A stretch of 64,000 nucleotides of DNA. Origin: Prevotella sp. (lineage in GTDB: Bacteria; Bacteroidota; Bacteroidia; Bacteroidales; Bacteroidaceae). The translations under genes and the position numbers were made by a program. The DNA lies in the NCBI GenBank assembly GCA_017471465.1, contig JAFUTI010000025.1:1-64000 (forward strand), read 5' to 3'. Below are positions 25,401 to 32,609 of this stretch, piece after piece (the first letter of the stretch is position 1; every line of letters starts with the position of its first letter). The notes beneath the pieces were generated by a model that worked only from the letters and a program-made list of their open reading frames with translations, was not told where the DNA came from and did no database searches.

Positions 25401-27487
25401 ACCTCGGGGCTGACGCCGGCACTGGCGATGCCTACCGCCGAGGCGTCGCACAGCAGGACATGCTGACTGTTATGCGAGGTGCCGATGGTTCCGCCATCGG
25501 CCACGATGGTGCGGCCGCGGGTGGTGAGTGGCGGCGGGGCGATGGTGATGTTCTCCATCTCACCGAGGAAGTAGCTCACGTGAGGCGGCTGGTTGTAGGC
25601 CATCATCTGCCACACCATTGCCTGGCGGTACTGGTGGTCGAACCACAGCGAGGGCATCGAGTAGGTGGTGCCGTAGCCGCTGGTGTAGACGCGCAGTCCT
25701 GTGCCGCGGCGCACGACGATCTCCTCGCGCCAGTCGCCGATGATGTCGCCCTGGAAGCAGGGGTTGTTCTTCGAACTGTTGTTCATGTTACAGCCGTTGG
25801 AGGTGAAGAGTCGTCCCGTGCCGGGCTTGATGACACAGGCTTCCTTGGCGGTGCCCGGACTGTCCAGAATCTCCGAACAGAGGTCGCCATCCCAGTAGAT
25901 GCGGAAGTTCAGGTTGCCCCAGGCTATGTAGCTGTCGCCACTGTATTTGTCGATGGTCGCATCAGTGACGCTGCTGATCATACTTCCACCTACCGATCGG
26001 CCGACAGAGCCGGGGTAGGTATTCGAGAAGTTGGCCATCAGACAGCGGCCGTCGTCACTGCCGCCATCATACTTGTAGTACACCTGTGCGGTGGTGGCAT
26101 TGCGGTAGTTGAAGCCATAGTTGCCGCGTTTCTCCTCCAGACAGCCCATGAACTCCAGTCCCTTGCGGTAGGGGTCGAAGTCGCCGACGTGCTGGGCGTC
26201 GCCGTGGCCATAGCCGGTGGTGGAGAGGCCCTTGCCGTTGTCGTCGATGACCATCGAACCGTAGACTATCTCGTCGCGGCCATCCTCATCAACGTCGGCA
26301 ACGATGAAGTTATGGTAACCGTTGCCGTACCATGCACTGGAACTGTTGTTACAGGTCCAACGCCAGCGCTCACTCCAGGTGTGCGAGGCAGCATCGAGGT
26401 CCATCGCCATCATCTTGTGGCGGGTGTAGATGCCGCGTGCCAGGAAGAGGCTGGCCTTACGGCCGTCGAGGAAGGGTGCGCCGAAGAAGTACTTCGACGA
26501 GCGGTGACCGTAGTTGTCGCCCCAGGCCTTCTTCAAGTCGGTCTCGCCGCTCTCCAGTCGTTTCAGCGGATAGTCGGTCTTTTGGTAGAGGGCGCCCGTC
26601 TGTCCGTTCATATAGAGAAGGTACTCTGCGCCCGTATGCGTCCAGGCGTACTGTGCGTCAGTGGCAGTAAACTCATTGCGGGTGTTCACCGTCATGTCGC
26701 CGATGGTGTAGAGCTGTGTCTGTCCGTCAGCGCCGTAGACAATCATGTTGTCGGCACCGCGCAGCACGACTTCAGCCTTGCCGTCCTCGTCCCAGTCGTA
26801 AGCGATGATGTCGATCTCGGTAGAGTTCAGACTCACCATGTTCGGACCGCAGTCGATGCGCCACAGCAGTGTGGCGGCACCTGTCTGCCAGTCGACGTCG
26901 TAGGCGTCGAGCACTACAAACTGCGTCGACTCCTGCGGATAGAGCTTGCCCGTCTGCGCCGTCGAGGCGTCATAGGTGTTCAGGCGCTTGATGATGATTT
27001 CCAGCTGTCCGTCGCCGTCGAGGTCGGCCATCTCGGCGTCGTTAGGGCTGTAGTTGGCCGTCACGTCGGCTCCAGTGCGGTCGTAGACGGGAGCGAGGTC
27101 AATGTCGAGATAGCCTGTTGGACAGCGTTGTACGAGACTATACACATACTGTGACCACGGCGTCACGGCTGCACACTTCGTCTGCTCCACGCCGTTCACG
27201 ACGGCTGCCACCTGGTAGCTCGTCGTCGCCGTGGCATTGCTCCCGTCGCTGTAGGTCGTAGTCGTCAGGTTCGAGGCCACCTTCGTCCCGTTCTTATAAA
27301 GGTTGTAGGTCACGTTGTAGTACTCATTGGCCAGGCGTCGCCAGCTCACCATGTTACTTTTACTGTTGCCTGCTGCACCCGTCGGTACTGCCACGAGTCC
27401 GCGGTCCAGGTTGTCGGTAAACCGTTGTGCCGTCATCGTGTGGCAACAGGCCACCAGGACGGTCAGCATCATCAATAGTCTTTTCAT
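22469..27487 (-). CDS. PL11 rhamnogalacturonan lyase with C-terminal accessory domains
   Basis: 1,672 residues. Signal peptide MKRLLMMLTVLVACCHTMTA, then a PL11-type beta-propeller over about residues 22-640: RLANEYYNVTYNLYKNG, NDAEMADLDGDGQLEIIIKR, DYDWDEDGKAEVVLRG-like, FIVADVDEDGRDEIVYG and DIIGDWREEIVVRRG (Ca-binding D-x-D-G-D-G loops). PL11 enzymes cleave the rhamnogalacturonan I backbone of pectin. Beyond the catalytic part come an autotransporter-like repeat (FSYTGQTDIWGGTLRFRG), a chitobiase-C-like domain (TYYTLNGSDP), and the tail LKGQRVSKPTNGIYI. PL11 enzymes are usually about 600-700 residues, so this one is much enlarged. Followed by the peptide gene at 22448. Confidence 0.88.
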   Translation of the reverse strand: MKRLLMMLTVLVACCHTMTAQRFTDNLDRGLVAVPTGAAGNSKSNMVSWRRLANEYYNVTYNLYKNGTKVASNLTTTTYSDGSNATATTSYQVAAVVNGVEQTKCAAVTPWSQYVYSLVQRCPTGYLDIDLAPVYDRTGADVTANYSPNDAEMADLDGDGQLEIIIKRLNTYDASTAQTGKLYPQESTQFVVLDAYDVDWQTGAATLLWRIDCGPNMVSLNSTEIDIIAYDWDEDGKAEVVLRGADNMIVYGADGQTQLYTIGDMTVNTRNEFTATDAQYAWTHTGAEYLLYMNGQTGALYQKTDYPLKRLESGETDLKKAWGDNYGHRSSKYFFGAPFLDGRKASLFLARGIYTRHKMMAMDLDAASHTWSERWRWTCNNSSSAWYGNGYHNFIVADVDEDGRDEIVYGSMVIDDNGKGLSTTGYGHGDAQHVGDFDPYRKGLEFMGCLEEKRGNYGFNYRNATTAQVYYKYDGGSDDGRCLMANFSNTYPGSVGRSVGGSMISSVTDATIDKYSGDSYIAWGNLNFRIYWDGDLCSEILDSPGTAKEACVIKPGTGRLFTSNGCNMNNSSKNNPCFQGDIIGDWREEIVVRRGTGLRVYTSGYGTTYSMPSLWFDHQYRQAMVWQMMAYNQPPHVSYFLGEMENITIAPPPLTTRGRTIVADGGTIGTSHNSQHVLLCDASAVGIASAGVSPEVITVNVNAVVSGNDNNNSISTSVKATQLGNGSDKGDITGTTRLVKQGNGLLKLTNRDFSYTGQTDIWGGTLRFRGTLTGSDVWMNRHTSFFSGATIKKSLTMEYGSTLYPTGGDVNDADAVSYGTTTVGTLNLHEGARIVMQLDPKNSQFDQVNIGTLNIRTRSGEAWEQYGPQLLKPVIEIQPVSALSSATYVLGTIGSLGEGALSDIIVEGAGDDSKLAIEDGKLVLMAGLEKVTAPAVSGEGKVKTVTPGESSLGNDVSVYYTTAPSTNPAVDGTKMEKSYVKMPNETTYYFYTVSSAGGVSAATQVYFDGLVTETYDFAAIATEAGNKNATLSDDAITQETSEAKVYQAAYGDYTLGNRFATSKSRRTDSEYQDWWIRSGTGWNCLLTYTGNPNTYYLSVLNLKDGDKVTFYISNGNLTLLSTNVSGMSANSTLVSGTEYTISTTDATTHLDLSGIGQSTRITKVVIKTSATEETVSEPVIKILAANGGTRTVEITPGAGSHGTAATETYYTLNGSDPADAANAARQLYTKPFDVTASCTVKAVSYIVDEASTPASVAVEAGSTLTLAAPFFTKTGYADGKYEIVIGSNQSSLAAAPSEVIIYYTIDGEETLRCTAGSAVSVFCGSTLSAYAVAEGYNDSEPAETVLDVMPVFANVWNIDFTKISSTSYSDTKLGSYTVLKDNADDLLNANFGVPGDGTSNNNAYIHNGGLYMAFSGGRNIAIQANEGQYVRITLSGTVNDVSGLEAMGLDYGNTRIYKVKSTGINTVNLTRYSVVYSVEVLDVLTSILKTISSAGWATYCSPYALDFSSAITNLTQAYLVTGVEANGTTLTLQTVDGTVPAGTGLLLKGQGTCVIPVVAGGTTDTSANKLVGVTEQTVKEAGTVYVLLQEQGTTGFFLNNNAFTVGAQTAYLPADFAPAEARFYPLTDEATAINGTSLTNGEKANVYNLKGQRVSKPTNGIYIRDGRKVIVK

Positions 27488-27547
27488 CTTGCTGATTGGA
27501 AGATTAGTTTTAAGTCGTTATTTCTATAGTCGCATCTTATTCTGCCG

Positions 27548-27555
27548 CAAAGGTA
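27548..27555 (-). promoter_or_regulatory. -7 box of the PL11 gene
   Basis: Minus-strand TACCTTTG, 60 bp upstream of the start codon. Confidence 0.6.
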
Positions 27556-27684
27556 CGGGAAAAAGGCGGAATTCTGCCTGCAATATTTGATTTTCTGCCA
27601 CAACTTTTGACAGCACGGACAGAAAAGTGCGAAGCCGAAAGACTGATTTTTCTGACTTTCTTTGGCGGTACCAAAAAAAAGCCG

Positions 27685-27692
27685 TAACTTTG
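27685..27692 (+). promoter_or_regulatory. -7 box of pgi
   Basis: TAACTTTG, 26 bp before ATG 27719. Confidence 0.7.
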
Positions 27693-27718
27693 TGGCAGCT
27701 TTTTAACGAATACGAACA

Positions 27719-29074
27719 ATGAAGAACATCAGTCTTGACATCACAAAGGCCGCCTGTTTCCTTCAGGCAGGCGCCGTGGAGGCTTTCGAGCCGCAAGTGA
27801 AGGCCGCACAGCAGGCCTTGGAAGAGGGCACATGCCCGGGTAACGACTTCTTGGGATGGCTCCACCTGCCATCGAGCATCACACCCCAGTTCCTCGACGA
27901 GGTGCAGGCCGTGGCCGACACGCTGCGCTCTAAGTGCGAGGTTGTCGTCGTCGCCGGCATCGGCGGCAGCTACCTCGGTGCCCGTGCCGTCATCGAGGCA
28001 TTAGGCAACACCTTTGCCTGGCTCATCCAGGACAAGCAGAACCCGACGATCCTCTTCGCCGGCAACAACATCGGCGAGGACTACCTCTCGGAGATGACGG
28101 AGTACCTCAAGGGTAAGAAGTTCGGCGTCATCAACATCTCGAAGTCGGGCACGACGACGGAGACCGCCCTCACCTTCCGTCTGCTGAAGAAGCAGTGCGA
28201 GGCCCAGATGGGCAAGGACGTGGCCCGCGATGTCATCGTCGCCGTCACCGATGCCAAGCGCGGTGCCGCCCGCACCTGTGCCGACAAGGAGGGTTATAAG
28301 TCGTTCATCATCCCCGACAACGTCGGCGGCCGCTTCTCGGTGCTCACCCCCGTTGGTCTGCTGCCCATCGCCTGTGCCGGCTTCGACATCAAGCAGCTGG
28401 TGGCCGGTGCCCAGGAGATGGAGAAGCAGTGCGGCAAGGACGTGCCTTTCGCAGAGAACCTCGCAGCACAGTATGCTGCCGTGCGCAACGCCCTCTACCA
28501 GAAGGGTAAGAAGATTGAGATTATGGTCAACTACCAGCCGAAGCTCCACTTCGTCAGCGAGTGGTGGAAGCAGCTCTACGGCGAGTCTGAGGGTAAGGAC
28601 AAGAAGGGTATCTTCCCTGCCTCGGTCGACTTCACCACCGACCTCCACTCGATGGGTCAGTGGATACAGGACGGCGAGCGCACCATCTTCGAGACGGTCA
28701 TCTCCGTCGAGGAGCCTGAGCGCAAGCTGCTGTTCCCCAGCGACGAGGAGAATCTCGACGGTCTGAACTTCCTGGCCGGCAAGCGTGTCGACGAGGTGAA
28801 CAAGATGGCCGAGCTGGGCACCCGTCTGGCTCATGTCGACGGTGGTGTACCCAACATCCGCATCTCGGTGCCCCAGCTGAACGCCTACTACATCGGACAG
28901 CTCATCTACTTCTTCGAGATTGCCTGCGGCATCAGCGGCAACGTGCTCGGCGTGAACCCGTTCAACCAGCCCGGCGTCGAGGCTTATAAGAAGAATATGT
29001 TCGCCCTGCTGAACAAGCCCGGCTACGAGGCTGAGAGCAAGGCTATTCAGGAGCGGCTGGCTTCTGGCTGTTAG
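27719..29074 (+). CDS. pgi: Glucose-6-phosphate isomerase
   Basis: 451 residues, the shorter form common in Firmicutes and Bacteroidota. Interconverts glucose 6-phosphate and fructose 6-phosphate. Phosphate-binding [19 protein letters not shown], second site [18 protein letters not shown], and the family signature [29 protein letters not shown] with the C-terminal catalytic region. The last codons (LASGC) run into a micro-repeat region before the HAD gene. Confidence 0.95.
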   Translation: MKNISLDITKAACFLQAGAVEAFEPQVKAAQQALEEGTCPGNDFLGWLHLPSSITPQFLDEVQAVADTLRSKCEVVVVAGIGGSYLGARAVIEALGNTFAWLIQDKQNPTILFAGNNIGEDYLSEMTEYLKGKKFGVINISKSGTTTETALTFRLLKKQCEAQMGKDVARDVIVAVTDAKRGAARTCADKEGYKSFIIPDNVGGRFSVLTPVGLLPIACAGFDIKQLVAGAQEMEKQCGKDVPFAENLAAQYAAVRNALYQKGKKIEIMVNYQPKLHFVSEWWKQLYGESEGKDKKGIFPASVDFTTDLHSMGQWIQDGERTIFETVISVEEPERKLLFPSDEENLDGLNFLAGKRVDEVNKMAELGTRLAHVDGGVPNIRISVPQLNAYYIGQLIYFFEIACGISGNVLGVNPFNQPGVEAYKKNMFALLNKPGYEAESKAIQERLASGC

Positions 29075-29122
29075 CTGTTTGCAATGCCAAAAGCCAAAAG
29101 CTAAATGCCAAAAGCCAAAAAG
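29056..29122. repeat. Inverted GCCAAAA heptamer array between pgi and the HAD gene
   Basis: GGCTGGCTTCTGGCTGTTAG ... on one side and repeated GCCAAAAGCCAAAAGC on the other are complementary. The right arm has four GCCAAAA units and supplies the first codons of the HAD gene (MPKAKK). Confidence 0.6.
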
Positions 29123-29818
29123 TTATACTTAGAGAAGCACGGCTTTGAGCGGTTTGAGCCCAAAGCCGTGCTCTTTGACATGGACGGCGTACTCTACGAC
29201 TCTATGCCTCGCCACGCCATTGCGTGGCAGCGGTCGATGGCGTCGTTCGGCATCCACATGACTGAGGCCGATGCCTATGCCACCGAGGGGGCACGCGGCA
29301 TCGACACCATCCGCCGCATGGTGCGCCAGCAGCGGGGCGAGGACATCACGCTGGAGGAGGCCCAGCGGATGTACGACGAGAAGACACGCCTCTTCCACCT
29401 CATGGGCGAGGCACCACTTATGCCCGGCATCCTGGAGTTGATGGATCTCATCCACCGGCAGCATATCACCATCGGCGTCGTCACCGGCAGTGGTCAGCGA
29501 CCGCTCATCAACCGCCTCATCAAAGACTTCGACGGGTTCCTCGACGAGCACCACATCGTGACGGCCTACGATGTCACCCACGGCAAGCCCAATCCTGAAC
29601 CCTACCTCATGGGTATGAAAAAGGCAGGAGTCACCCCCAGCCAGACTATTGTTGTTGAGAACGCGCCCCTCGGCGTCGCCGCCGGCACGGCAGCACAGGC
29701 TTTTACCATCGCCGTCAACACCGGTCCGCTGCCCGACGAGGTTTTGCTATCCGCTGGCTGCGACCTGCTCTTTGCCAAGATGACCGACCTGCGCGACCAC
29801 TGGCCCCAGCTGTTCTAA
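29105..29818 (+). CDS. HAD-superfamily phosphatase/phosphoglucomutase-like
   Basis: 237 residues. HAD motif I AVLFDMDGVLYDSM (nucleophile Asp about 24), motif II IGVVTGSGQ, motif III Lys in HGKPNPEPYLMGMKKAG and motif IV VVENAPLGVAAG. The cap resembles beta-phosphoglucomutase and its relatives, which act on small phosphosugars. Substrate cannot be told. It follows pgi by 30 bp, so it is probably in the same transcript. Its first six codons are made of repeat units; the family homology only starts near residue 19. Confidence 0.85.
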   Translation: MPKAKKLYLEKHGFERFEPKAVLFDMDGVLYDSMPRHAIAWQRSMASFGIHMTEADAYATEGARGIDTIRRMVRQQRGEDITLEEAQRMYDEKTRLFHLMGEAPLMPGILELMDLIHRQHITIGVVTGSGQRPLINRLIKDFDGFLDEHHIVTAYDVTHGKPNPEPYLMGMKKAGVTPSQTIVVENAPLGVAAGTAAQAFTIAVNTGPLPDEVLLSAGCDLLFAKMTDLRDHWPQLF

Positions 29819-30384
29819 ACCTCGTCGTCATCGTCGTCGTGCTCACCGCTGCCGTTGGTGTCCAGCTCGGAGTCGCGTTCTATCTTCACATTGCCGAAAT
29901 TGTCGATCTTCACCTCCAGCGGGATATACTCGTCTGTCTGGGGCAGACTGACGCTGGCGGCAAACTCCAGGGTGTTGCCGTCGACCTCGTCAAACACCAG
30001 CCCTTCGAGGATGCCCATCTTACGGTAGTTGGCGTCAACATAGACATCGAACGACGCCTTCGTAAACGTCTTCTCGATGGCTACCGAACCGTCGGCGCGG
30101 CGGACGACCACGCGGATGGTGTTGTCGACGAACTGCTGTCCCGTCTCGTCCTTCACCAGCGGCAGGCTCTCGTCGGGCGTCCGCTTGACCTCCACCTTAT
30201 ACTGCTTGCCCAGCCATGCCACGTCGCGCGTGTCGCTATAGGTCTGCATCTTGATTGGCCCCGACGGCTTTGTCTCCACCACCTTCGGTGCGATGATATC
30301 CTCTGATTGTTTCTTCTCTTTACAGCCGGCCAGCAGCGTCAGGGCTGCCAGCAGCGTCAGCATGGTTTTGTTGCTCATGTTCAT
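29815..30384 (-). CDS. DUF4738-like lipoprotein
   Basis: 189 residues. Lipobox LTLLAGC about residues 16-21 gives a lipid-anchored mature protein from Cys21 with a charged start (KEKKQSED). Mature part is beta-rich with VKRTPDESLPLVKDETGQ, RADGSVAIEKTFTKASF and LEGLVFDEVDG, consistent with DUF4738, a Bacteroidota family of unknown function. Ends in an acidic run (GSGEHDDDDDEV). The gene overlaps the HAD stop by 4 bp tail-to-tail. Confidence 0.7.
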   Translation of the reverse strand: MNMSNKTMLTLLAALTLLAGCKEKKQSEDIIAPKVVETKPSGPIKMQTYSDTRDVAWLGKQYKVEVKRTPDESLPLVKDETGQQFVDNTIRVVVRRADGSVAIEKTFTKASFDVYVDANYRKMGILEGLVFDEVDGNTLEFAASVSLPQTDEYIPLEVKIDNFGNVKIERDSELDTNGSGEHDDDDDEV

Positions 30385-30404
30385 TGGGTTTTGTCTTACG
30401 ACTG

Positions 30405-30412
30405 CAAAAGTA
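30405..30412 (-). promoter_or_regulatory. -7 box of the DUF4738-like gene
   Basis: Minus-strand TACTTTTG, 20 bp before the start and directly behind the T-tract of the upstream terminator. Confidence 0.6.
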
Positions 30413-30453
30413 CAAAAAAAACTCCCAAACCACGCATGATTTGGGAGATTTTT
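30413..30453. terminator. Bidirectional stem-loop terminator
   Basis: CTCCCAAA (30422-30429) and TTTGGGAG (30440-30447) with T-runs on both strands outside. It ends the DUF4890 gene on the minus strand. Confidence 0.8.
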
Positions 30454-30936
30454 TTATTTCTCGCGGCGCTGGCCACCGCGGCGCCCGCCGTCAGGACGGC
30501 GTTTCTCCTGGTCGGCCTTGTAGGCCTTGTACTGCTCGGGAGTCAGGATCTGCTGCAACTCGGCGTCGTACTCCTCCATCGCCTTCTGGCGGGCCTGGCG
30601 CTCGGCTGCCATCTGCTGCTTCTGCTCCTCGGTCAGCTCAGGACGCTGGCCCTGCTGCTGACTATCGCCGTTGCCACCGCGACGGGCGCCGGGGCGCTGG
30701 CCGCGCGGTCCGCCCATGCGGGGACCCATCTTGTCGGCATATTTCTTGTTCAGCTCCAGCAGCTTGGCGGCCTGCTGCTCGTCGAGCCCGTATTGCTTGA
30801 CTACTTCGTCGGTGCGGTGCTTTGCCATCTCGGTCTTGTCCATCTGGCGGCGCTCGCCTCTCTGTCGGTTACCATCCTGTGCCTGTGCGGCGGTCATACT
30901 CATCACGGCTACGAGAGCCAGAATCATCTTTTTCAT
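30454..30936 (-). CDS. DUF4890 periplasmic protein
   Basis: 160 residues. Signal peptide MKKMILALVAVMSMTAAQA, then a charged helical protein: MAKHRTDEVVKQYGLDEQQA, ELNKKYADKMGPRMG, a Gly/Arg/Gln-rich linker (GPRGQRPGARRGG), then LTEEQKQQMAAERQA and ILTPEQYKAYKADQEKR. The L-T-x-x-Q and paired helices resemble the Spy/CpxP stress proteins and DUF4890. Possibly a periplasmic chaperone or metal/stress sensor; function is inference. No clear TAnnTTTG box upstream. Confidence 0.75.
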   Translation of the reverse strand: MKKMILALVAVMSMTAAQAQDGNRQRGERRQMDKTEMAKHRTDEVVKQYGLDEQQAAKLLELNKKYADKMGPRMGGPRGQRPGARRGGNGDSQQQGQRPELTEEQKQQMAAERQARQKAMEEYDAELQQILTPEQYKAYKADQEKRRPDGGRRGGQRREK

Positions 30937-31111
30937 TTTCTTCAGATTTTTATTAGTTAATACTTTTCGTTATGTTTAGTTGTTGTAAGTGTTGCTCAGC
31001 CCCGGGTAGCCTTGCTTGCTAAAACTATCTATCTGACGTCCGGGCGGGCGGAAAGTTTAATCGCCGACGAAAAAATTTTTCCGTTTTTGCGGCCAACTCA
31101 CGATTTTTTCG
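30937..31111. other. Divergent intergenic region before agcS
   Basis: No gene. Contains GCCCGGGC-like GC stretches around 31000-31050 and an A/T-rich tract; no hairpin with T-run and no second promoter I can support. Confidence 0.35.
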
Positions 31112-31119
31112 TACCTTTG
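31112..31119 (+). promoter_or_regulatory. -7 box of the symporter gene
   Basis: TACCTTTG ends only 5 bp before the ATG, so the transcript would be leaderless or nearly so. Confidence 0.6.
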
Positions 31120-31124
31120 GCCGC

Positions 31125-32474
31125 ATGGAACGACTCAACGCGATACTGACCGAGGTGAGCGGCTGGCTGTGGGGCTGGCCCATGATTGTATTATTATTAG
31201 GTACGCACGTATACCTTACTATACTATTACGCTTCCCGCAGCGGAAGATCCTGACCGCCATACGCCTCTCCGTACGCCGCGACCCCAACGCTACGGGCGA
31301 CGTGTCGCAGTTTGGCTCCTTAGCCACAGCCCTGGCCGCCACCATCGGCACGGGCAACATCATCGGCGTGGCCACGGCCATCGCCCTCGGCGGACCGGGG
31401 GCCGTGCTCTGGTGCTGGCTGACGGGCGTCTTCGGCATCTCGACGAAGTATGCCGAGGGTCTGCTGGCCATCAAGTACCGTGTAAAAACGCCGCAGGGCC
31501 GTATGCTCGGCGGACCGATGTATGCCCTGGAGCGCGGTCTCGGCTGGCGCTGGGCGGCCATCCTCTTCGCCGTCTTCACGGCTCTGGCCTCCTTCGGCAT
31601 CGGCAACACCGTGCAGGCCAACGCCATAGCCACCGTCGCCTACGAGACCTACGCGATAGACCCGGCCCTGACGGGCGCCGTCATCTGTCTGCTCGCCGGC
31701 ACCGTCGTCCTTGGCGGCGTCAAGAGCATCGCCCGCGTCTGCGGACTGCTGGTGCCGTTCATGGCGCTGTTCTACGTCGCCGGCTGTCTCTACATCCTCT
31801 GCGTCAACGCCCCCTACCTCTGGCCGGCGCTGAAGCTCATCGTCGTCTCGGCCTTCTCGCCGCAGGCCGCCGGCGGCGGTTTCGTGGGCACCACGGTGAT
31901 GATGGCCGCCCGCTACGGCATCGCCCGCGGCCTGTTCAGCAACGAGTCGGGCATGGGCTCGGCACCCATCGTCGCTGCCGCCGCACAAACGCGCAACCCC
32001 GTGCGCCAGGCGCTGGTCAGCAGCAGCGGCACCTTCTGGGACACCGTCGTCATCTGCGCCCTCACCGGCCTCGTCATCGTCAGCAGCGTTCTGGCCTACC
32101 CCGACATCACGTTCGACAACGGTGCCACCCTGACCAAGGCGGCATTCTCAAAGATTCCCGTTGTAGGCACACCCCTGCTCACCTTCGGTCTGCTCACCTT
32201 CGCCTTCTCCACCATCCTCGGCTGGTGCTACTACGGCGAACGGGCCGTCGAGTACCTACGCGGCCGTCGCTGGGTCATCGTCTACCGCCTGCTCTACATC
32301 GCCGCCCTCTTCGTCGGCAGCATCATGAACCTCACCGTCGTCTGGAACCTCGCCGACTGCATGAACGCCCTCATGGCCATCCCCAACCTCCTCTCGCTCC
32401 TCTTCCTCAGCGGCATCCTCGTCCACGAGACGCGCAAATACCTCTGGCGCGGCCGGTTAGACCGAGAAATGTGA
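31125..32474 (+). CDS. Alanine/glycine:cation symporter family protein
   Basis: 449 residues, about ten hydrophobic segments. AgcS family signature: FGSLATALAATIGTGNIIGVATAIALGGPGAVLW (residues about 63-96), FGISTKYAEGLLAIKYR, GGPMYALE, FSNESGMGSAPIVAAAA and FGLLTFAFSTILGWCYYGERA. Transports alanine or glycine with Na+ or H+ across the inner membrane. The N-terminus MERLNAILTEVSGWLWGWPM aligns with the family start, so ATG 31125 is right even though it lies just after the promoter box. Confidence 0.93.
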   Translation: MERLNAILTEVSGWLWGWPMIVLLLGTHVYLTILLRFPQRKILTAIRLSVRRDPNATGDVSQFGSLATALAATIGTGNIIGVATAIALGGPGAVLWCWLTGVFGISTKYAEGLLAIKYRVKTPQGRMLGGPMYALERGLGWRWAAILFAVFTALASFGIGNTVQANAIATVAYETYAIDPALTGAVICLLAGTVVLGGVKSIARVCGLLVPFMALFYVAGCLYILCVNAPYLWPALKLIVVSAFSPQAAGGGFVGTTVMMAARYGIARGLFSNESGMGSAPIVAAAAQTRNPVRQALVSSSGTFWDTVVICALTGLVIVSSVLAYPDITFDNGATLTKAAFSKIPVVGTPLLTFGLLTFAFSTILGWCYYGERAVEYLRGRRWVIVYRLLYIAALFVGSIMNLTVVWNLADCMNALMAIPNLLSLLFLSGILVHETRKYLWRGRLDREM

Positions 32475-32548
32475 GAAGGAAAAACCGCGATTTTTGACTT
32501 TTTCGAATAATTTTTGCGAATTGCCTTGGCAGTTCGCAATTTATTTTG

Positions 32549-32556
32549 TATTTTTG
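32549..32556 (+). promoter_or_regulatory. -7 box of secreted protein A
   Basis: TATTTTTG, 53 bp before ATG 32610. Confidence 0.6.
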
Positions 32557-32609
32557 CCGTCACATTGCAAGCATACTTTTTCTTTTTAATAACTAACAAT
32601 TTAAAAACA

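Noticed and set aside
31169-32497. 442-residue open frame overlapping the symporter in another frame
   Set aside because: Extremely Arg/His/Pro-rich shadow of the GC-rich agcS gene, which has clear family motifs.
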